Source of the DNA: JADKCL01 sp046050405
Lineage (GTDB): Bacteria; Bacteroidota; Bacteroidia; J057; JADKCL01
Length of the DNA: 11,573 bases
Assembly: GCA_046050405.1 (NCBI GenBank)
Contig: JBJOPY010000014.1
Span: 1 to 11,573 of the forward strand
Direction: 5' to 3'
Made by a program: the position numbers and the translations under genes. The notes beneath the pieces are model-generated. The model searched no databases. It was not told the origin of the DNA and was given only the letters and a program-made list of their open reading frames with translations. Below, piece after piece: positions 7,107 to 11,573 of this stretch (the first letter of the stretch is position 1; the number at the start of each line of letters is the position of its first letter).

Positions 7107-7365
7107 ACTCCTTGATCACTTCGCGATAGCGAGTAATGTCCGTGCGCATGAGATAGTTCAGCAACCTCCTCCTCTTTCCGACCAAACGGAGGAGGCCTGC
7201 ACGCGTGCTCTCATCTTTCTTGTGTGTCTTCAGATGCTCGGTGAGGTGATTGATCCTGTAGGTATGAAGTGCGATTTGTGATTCTGAAGAGCCTGTATCG
7301 GTCGCAGAATGAGCTTGACCATACTTGGTGAAGATTTCTTTCTTGATCTCAGTATTGAGGTACAT
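7090..7365 (-). CDS. rpsO: 30S ribosomal protein S15
   Basis: S15 binds the central domain of 16S rRNA early in assembly of the small ribosomal subunit. The 91-residue product has the usual length and signatures: TDTGSSESQIALHTYRI near the N-terminus, the HLKTHKKDESTRAGLL stretch with the conserved HKKD, and GKRRRLLNYL with Tyr-Leu in the last helix, ending ELGIRK. The start codon ATG at 7365-7363 gives a slightly extended MYLNTEIKKEIF beginning. The leader from the predicted transcription start is only about 30 bases and A-rich, with no Shine-Dalgarno sequence, as is common in Bacteroidota. It is the first gene of the rpsO-pnp-epimerase unit. The short leader leaves little room for the kind of pseudoknot used for S15 autoregulation in E. 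coli. Confidence 0.98.
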   Translation of the reverse strand: MYLNTEIKKEIFTKYGQAHSATDTGSSESQIALHTYRINHLTEHLKTHKKDESTRAGLLRLVGKRRRLLNYLMRTDITRYREVIKELGIRK

Positions 7366-7402
7366 ATGATTTCTTGCGTCTAAACTTTACTTTTTCTAGC
7401 GG

Positions 7403-7434
7403 CAAATATAGGCAGGTTCCTTGATTCCGCAAAA
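7403..7434 (-). promoter_or_regulatory. Bacteroidota-type housekeeping promoter for rpsO
   Basis: On the minus strand TTTTG (7434-7430) is followed by exactly 19 bases and then TATATTTG (7410-7403). This matches the Bacteroidota primary sigma factor consensus, a TTTG element near -33 and TAnnTTTG near -7, at standard spacing. Transcription should begin around 7396, giving a leader of about 30 bases before the rpsO ATG. It lies in the 113-base gap after the radical SAM gene, so rpsO-pnp has its own promoter. No terminator with a T-run is visible before it. Confidence 0.8.
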
Positions 7435-7478
7435 TAATACATCTTGGGAGATTCATTCTGTCCGGATCTGCCTCGATT

Positions 7479-8441
7479 TCACTCATAAACCCATTTTTCA
7501 AGTACATATTTGATCGTTGACCTTGCCGACGCCCAGAAATGGCGGCCTGTCTCCACTGCCATGGAAGGCTCCATGTAGCAGTTGACGACACAGCCCTGAC
7601 AGCCCGGAAGCCTTCCCTCCTGCTGTATCCATCCCTGCACCTCCTCACTTCGCCACAGCTCCCACAATCGCCCCTGGATCGGATAGCTCTTGATTCCCAA
7701 GTGATAACAAGGCAGCATCAACTCATTTTCAGGACTGATGACGATGGTGGCGGATCCTGCGCGACATACTGGGGATGTGATCTGGTTCCCTCCTTGCAGC
7801 CTCAGATCCAAGAAGGCCTGGTTCAGATAGATTCCGGGACGGCCTGACCATTCCCGGAGCCTCTCCAGCGATTTCCTGTCCAGGTCTTCCCCGACGGAAC
7901 TGTATCGAAACATCGGGTTGAGGATCAGGTGAAGCCCCTTCTCCAAAACAAATTTCCGATACGCTTCGGGTATTTCATGGATATTCTGATCCGTAACCGT
8001 GAACAGGATGTCGGGACGCTCGCCCAATTCCTTGGCGATGTCAATGCTTTTCAAGAGATGGCCGAAGCAGTTGACGCCTCTTGATCCATTGTGCCGCGCT
8101 TCATCCACTGAATCCAGGGAGAAATGCAGCATGTCCACCTTCCCGGACAACTTTCCTGCAAGCTTTGGGTAAAGCAGGCTGTTGGTGGTAAGGGTGGTGA
8201 TGAATCCGAGGCCCTTGGCAAGGGAGAGCAGCGCATGGATCTCACGGTGCAGCAAAGGCTCGCCGCCTGTGAAATCGATCACCTGGACACCCAGCCTCCG
8301 CAGGTCACGCAGGTTCTGCTCAGCGTTCCCGAGGGTAACGTACGGGGACGGCCTCTCCCAAATGTCACAAAATCCACAGGTTGCGTTGCAGCGGTAGGTG
8401 ACGTAGTAATTGCAGAGCACCGGCTTTTTCAGGAACCTCAT
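7479..8441 (-). CDS. Radical SAM protein with a SPASM/twitch-like C-terminal cysteine cluster
   Basis: The 320-residue protein carries the radical SAM signature CNATCGFC (Cys18, Cys22, Cys25), which binds the [4Fe-4S] cluster that cleaves S-adenosylmethionine. The second SAM-contacting motif TGGEPLL is at 58-64, and HFSLDS (106-111) is a typical later strand of the partial TIM barrel. The C-terminal third holds five more cysteines: Cys226 (PVCRAG), Cys245 (LPCYH) and the CQGCVVNC group (281, 284, 288). This suggests one auxiliary Fe-S cluster as in SPASM or twitch enzymes, which modify peptides, proteins or small molecules. The gene starts 21 bases after accD and is probably co-transcribed with it. 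No precursor-peptide gene is visible nearby, so the substrate is unknown. The radical SAM call is firm and the subfamily is not. Confidence 0.93.
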   Translation of the reverse strand: MRFLKKPVLCNYYVTYRCNATCGFCDIWERPSPYVTLGNAEQNLRDLRRLGVQVIDFTGGEPLLHREIHALLSLAKGLGFITTLTTNSLLYPKLAGKLSGKVDMLHFSLDSVDEARHNGSRGVNCFGHLLKSIDIAKELGERPDILFTVTDQNIHEIPEAYRKFVLEKGLHLILNPMFRYSSVGEDLDRKSLERLREWSGRPGIYLNQAFLDLRLQGGNQITSPVCRAGSATIVISPENELMLPCYHLGIKSYPIQGRLWELWRSEEVQGWIQQEGRLPGCQGCVVNCYMEPSMAVETGRHFWASARSTIKYVLEKWVYE

Positions 8442-8462
8442 GACGGGGTGCCGGGGGGCCGG

Positions 8463-9305
8463 TCATTTCAGCAACTTGATCAAAGTATGCAGTTTTTTCT
8501 GAAGATCGCGCCGGTGGCAAATGAAATCCAAAAAGCCATGTTCCAGGAGGAACTCCGACCGCTGGAACCCTGGCGGCAAATCCTTCCCGATCGTCTCCTT
8601 GATCACCCTGGGGCCCGCGAAACCAATCAGTGCCTTGGGTTCTGCAATGTTGAAATCGCCCAGCATCGCAAAGCTTGCCGTGACTCCACCGGTCGTAGGA
8701 TCTGTCAAGATCGAGAAAAATGGAATGCCTGCATTGGCCAACACGGAAAGCTTGGCACTGACCTTGGCCATTTGCATCAGGCTGAGAGCCCCTTCCATCA
8801 TCCTGGCTCCACCGCTCTTGGAAATGATCACGAGGGGTATCCTTTTGGCAAGGGAGATGTCAATGGCCCTGGAGATCGCTTCGCCCATCACGCTGCCCAT
8901 GGATCCTCCGATGAATCGAAAATCCATGCAGGCGACCACCACGGGCTCATCCTCCATCAACCCCTCAGCCACTGCTATCGCCTCCGATAAATGGGTTTTC
9001 TCGATGGTTTCACGGATTCGCTCCGGATACTTCTTCGAATCCTCGAAGTCAAGGGGGTTGCCTGGTGACAGGTCGCCGAAATAGGACGTAAAAGGACGAT
9101 CCCCGAAAAGCACCCCGAAGTATTCGGCACTCCCGATTCGAAAATGGTAGTCGCACTCCGGGCAGACGTAGTGATGCTCCTCCAGTGACCGGTGGTGGGT
9201 GGCCTTTTTGCATTCAGGGCATTTGGACCACATTCCATCAGGAGCCTCCGTCTTGTCTTCTGTCCTGGTCAGGATTCCATCCTTTACGCGTTTGAACCAA
9301 CTCAT
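8463..9305 (-). CDS. accD: Acetyl-CoA carboxylase carboxyltransferase subunit beta
   Basis: AccD works with AccA to transfer the carboxyl group from biotin carrier protein to acetyl-CoA, producing malonyl-CoA, the committed step of fatty-acid synthesis. The 280 residues match the usual bacterial length. An N-terminal zinc ribbon has Cys29, Cys32, Cys48 and Cys51 (KCPECKK and VCPECDYHF). The crotonase-like carboxyltransferase core includes GGSMGSVMGEAI, the oxyanion-type SGGARMMEGALSLMQM, the acetyl-CoA-site PTTGGVTASFAMLGD, and IGFAGPRVI followed by PPGFQRSEFLLEHG. The start MSWFKRVKDGI is typical of the family. The gene lies 125 bases after topA and 21 bases before the radical SAM gene. No AccA, AccB or AccC gene is in the window. 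Confidence 0.98.
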   Translation of the reverse strand: MSWFKRVKDGILTRTEDKTEAPDGMWSKCPECKKATHHRSLEEHHYVCPECDYHFRIGSAEYFGVLFGDRPFTSYFGDLSPGNPLDFEDSKKYPERIRETIEKTHLSEAIAVAEGLMEDEPVVVACMDFRFIGGSMGSVMGEAISRAIDISLAKRIPLVIISKSGGARMMEGALSLMQMAKVSAKLSVLANAGIPFFSILTDPTTGGVTASFAMLGDFNIAEPKALIGFAGPRVIKETIGKDLPPGFQRSEFLLEHGFLDFICHRRDLQKKLHTLIKLLK

Positions 9306-9430
9306 GTCTCTATCTCTAAAATGTACGAAAACAGCCTAGCTCTAGTGTTGTCAATCTCTCTGAATCATGGAGCTTGAGAATTTGAGGATTGAAGATGAAT
9401 CTAGAAAACCTCCATTTTCAATCGTCCATC
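9306..9430. other. Intergenic region between topA and accD
   Basis: These 125 bases separate the topA stop from the accD start. They are AT-richer than their surroundings and presumably hold the accD promoter. The nearest match to the Bacteroidota -7 element is TACATTTT on the minus strand (9325-9318), one base off consensus, but the nearest TTG upstream is 26 bases away, longer than usual. No convincing terminator for topA is visible; GAAAA-TGGAGG-TTTTC (minus strand, near 9404-9419) is too weak. Confidence 0.5.
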
Positions 9431-11573
9431 TCACTTTTTCGCCCGCATGGGCTTGCCTTTTGGCTTGTCCTTCTGCTCTTCAAATAGCCTTTCACAGTCC
9501 GTCAATGTGAGTGATGCAGGCTCAGTGCCTTTGGGAATCTTCAGATTCATCCCTTTCATTTTGACATAGGGCCCAAATCGCCCATTCAGCACCTGGATGT
9601 CTGCTGCGATTTCCTTGATGACCTTGCTTTTATCCGCATTCCGCTTCTCATCGATGATTTGCACCGCCCGTTCCAGGGTCACCACGTAGGGATCCTCGCC
9701 TTTCGGAATCGAGAAATAGTCCTTCCCCAGCTGTATGTAGGGGCCGAATTTGCCAAGGTTGGCCCTGACCTTCAGCCCCTCAAGCTCTCCGAGCTCCCTT
9801 GGCAGCCTGAACAAGTCCAGCGCCTCTTCGAGGGTGATCGTATCGAGCAGCTGATCCTTGCGCAGGCTGGCGGAGATAGGCTTGCTATCACCTTCTCCGG
9901 TTCCCATCTGCACGAAGGGCCCGAAACGGCCAAACTTGGCGATCAATGGTTGCCCCGTGACGGGACTCACGCCCAGGACACGCTCCTTTGCTACCCGCTT
10001 CGCATTTTCCTTCGTGTCTTTGACCGTCTCCCAGAAATCAGTGTAGAATCCGCTGATCATATTGTTCCAGCGCTTCGTCCCGAGGGCGATCTCGTCAAAT
10101 TCACCTTCCACCTTCGCCGTAAAGGAGTAATCCAGCACTTTGGGGAAGTTCTCGATCAGGAAATCGGTCACCAGCATGCCGAGGTCGGAAGGGAAGAGCT
10201 TTGCCTTTTCCGTCCCCACCACCTCCCTGGCAGTGGTGCGCTGGATTTCCGTCCCTTTCAATCTCAGGATACGGTAGGCCTGCTCCACTCCCTCCCTGTT
10301 TTCCTTGTGTACATAGGCCCGCTTCTGAACGGTGGAAATCGTCGGGGCATAGGTGGAAGGACGCCCGATGCCGAGCTCCTCCAGCTTTCTCACCAGGCTC
10401 GCCTCTGCATAACGCGGTGGGTGCTTCGTGAAGCGCTCCCTGGCAACGATCTCCGTCAGATCCAACACTTGCCCGACTTTCATGGGGGGAAGGACGGATC
10501 CACCTTCCTCATCCTCCTCATCTTCGTCTTGGCCCTCGGCATACACTTTCATGAAACCGTCGAAGACGACGACCTCGCCCACCGCCATCAGTTCCTCCTG
10601 GCAGGTGCTGATCCCCACTGTCACGGAGGTGCGTTCCGTCACCGCATCCGCCATCTGGCTGGCGACGGTCCGCTTCCAGATCAAGTCATACAGCCGCTGC
10701 TCATTCCGATCTGCGCCGGCGGTCAGGGCGCTCATCTCGCTCGGCCGGATGGCTTCATGCGCTTCCTGGGCATTTGCGATCTTGCCCTTGTATTGCCTCG
10801 CCTTGTGATAGGCTGGCCCGTATTTGCGCTTGATGATCTCCTCGGCAGCAGCGATGGCGAATCCGCTCAGGTTCACACTGTCCGTACGCATGTAAGTGAT
10901 GTGTCCAGATTCGTAAAGGCTCTGCGCGACCCGCATGGTCTGGGAAACACTGAAGCCAAGCTTGCGGCTTGCCTCCTGCTGAAGCGTGGAGGTGGTGAAT
11001 GGGGCTGAGGGGCTCCGCTTTCCTGGCTTCGTGTCGATCGAGGAGATCGTGAATGTGGCTCCGATGCAGGATTCCAGCAACTTCCGGACTTCGGACTCCT
11101 CGACATACTTGCCTTTGGTTTCAGCCATCAGCTTCTGGGTGGATCCCATTCCGAACTCAGCAACGACCCGGAATGCGCTTTCGGAATTGAACTGCTGGAT
11201 TTCCCGCTCGCGCTCCACCACCAGGCGCACCGCCACGGACTGCACACGGCCGGCGGAGAGGCCGCTCCTGACCTTCGACCAGAGGATCGGCGAAAGCTTG
11301 AATCCGACGAGCCGGTCCAGGATACGGCGTGCCTGCTGGGCATTGACCAGGTCGATGTTGATGCCGCGAGGCTGGCTCACGGCTTCCAAAACAGCTTTCT
11401 TGGTGATCTCATTGAAGACGACACGCTTGGCGAGCTTCGTATCCAATCCCAAGACCTCGGCGAGGTGCCAGGATATGGCTTCCCCTTCACGGTCTTCGTC
11501 GGTTGCGAGCCATACCGTCTCCGATTCCTTGGCCAATTGCTTGAGTTCCCTGATCACCTCCTTTTTGTCGGGC
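9431..11573 (-). CDS. topA: DNA topoisomerase I (type IA); N-terminus missing at the right edge
   Basis: TopA relaxes negatively supercoiled DNA by cutting one strand through a 5'-phosphotyrosine link. The frame is open to the window edge; the GTG at 11557 is an internal Val, and the family's usual first 60-70 or so residues are missing. The TOPRIM acidic motif DEDREGE sits at about 11482-11500. The active-site Tyr is in ITYMRTDSVNLS, encoded at 10892-10894. The SGLSAGRVQSVAVRLV and IRPSEMSAL stretches are also typical. An acidic linker (DEDEEDEE) lies around 10510-10535. Instead of zinc-ribbon cysteines, the C-terminus has three topoisomerase C-terminal repeats with GRFGPFVQMG, GKFGPYIQLG and GRFGPYVKMK, then a Lys-rich tail (KPKGKPMRAKK). 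accD follows on the same strand 125 bases later. Confidence 0.97.
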   Translation of the reverse strand, partial: PDKKEVIRELKQLAKESETVWLATDEDREGEAISWHLAEVLGLDTKLAKRVVFNEITKKAVLEAVSQPRGINIDLVNAQQARRILDRLVGFKLSPILWSKVRSGLSAGRVQSVAVRLVVEREREIQQFNSESAFRVVAEFGMGSTQKLMAETKGKYVEESEVRKLLESCIGATFTISSIDTKPGKRSPSAPFTTSTLQQEASRKLGFSVSQTMRVAQSLYESGHITYMRTDSVNLSGFAIAAAEEIIKRKYGPAYHKARQYKGKIANAQEAHEAIRPSEMSALTAGADRNEQRLYDLIWKRTVASQMADAVTERTSVTVGISTCQEELMAVGEVVVFDGFMKVYAEGQDEDEEDEEGGSVLPPMKVGQVLDLTEIVARERFTKHPPRYAEASLVRKLEELGIGRPSTYAPTISTVQKRAYVHKENREGVEQAYRILRLKGTEIQRTTAREVVGTEKAKLFPSDLGMLVTDFLIENFPKVLDYSFTAKVEGEFDEIALGTKRWNNMISGFYTDFWETVKDTKENAKRVAKERVLGVSPVTGQPLIAKFGRFGPFVQMGTGEGDSKPISASLRKDQLLDTITLEEALDLFRLPRELGELEGLKVRANLGKFGPYIQLGKDYFSIPKGEDPYVVTLERAVQIIDEKRNADKSKVIKEIAADIQVLNGRFGPYVKMKGMNLKIPKGTEPASLTLTDCERLFEEQKDKPKGKPMRAKK

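Noticed and set aside
7349..7648. A 99-codon minus-strand frame between radical SAM and rpsO
   Set aside because: It overlaps the Cys-rich end of the radical SAM gene out of frame and runs over the rpsO promoter. Its translation is Arg-rich shadow sequence.
9318..9351. accD promoter with TACATTTT as -7 element
   Set aside because: The last base is off consensus and the nearest TTG is 26 bases upstream, outside the usual spacing. It is kept only as a note in the intergenic entry.
9659..11008. A 449-codon open frame on the plus strand
   Set aside because: It lies wholly antisense to topA, whose product is a clear topoisomerase I. The translation has no recognisable motif, and long antisense frames are common opposite GC-rich codons.

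Overview
The window looks like Bacteroidota DNA of moderately high GC. Three things point there: a subtilisin-family protease with a C-terminal type IX secretion (T9SS type A) sorting domain, an rpsO promoter matching the Bacteroidota consensus (TTTG, a 19-base gap, TAnnTTTG), and gene starts that mostly lack Shine-Dalgarno sequences. I cannot place it below phylum.

Layout. Bases 2-3079 (+) hold the 3' part of a large secreted S8 protease whose start lies left of the window. All other convincing genes are on the minus strand and are listed here in transcription order from the right edge. topA (DNA topoisomerase I, start cut off by the right edge) is followed by a 125-base gap. accD (acetyl-CoA carboxylase beta subunit) then runs 21 bases ahead of a radical SAM protein with a C-terminal cysteine cluster. 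A clear promoter opens the next unit: rpsO (ribosomal protein S15), pnp (polynucleotide phosphorylase) and, 14 bases later, an NAD-dependent sugar-nucleotide epimerase/dehydratase. Beyond it, up to the convergent protease gene, lies a poorly understood stretch at 3188-3760. It holds one credible 103-residue hypothetical gene flanked by protein-like reading frames that look broken (an in-frame amber codon, an A7 tract exactly at a frame change, and a third segment at the 3' end).

How the genes relate. topA, accD, rpsO and pnp are core housekeeping genes for chromosome topology, fatty-acid synthesis, translation and RNA turnover. The rpsO-pnp pair is a widely conserved arrangement, and a hairpin spans the rpsO stop codon between them. 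The epimerase probably feeds cell-surface glycan synthesis. The protease is an exported or surface enzyme and is unrelated to the others except by position.

I found no CRISPR array, tRNA or rRNA gene, insertion sequence or defence system, and nothing I would call a new multi-gene system. The points most worth a second look are the fragmented frames at 3188-3760, the radical SAM gene paired with accD, and two hairpins in the rpsO-pnp-epimerase transcript.
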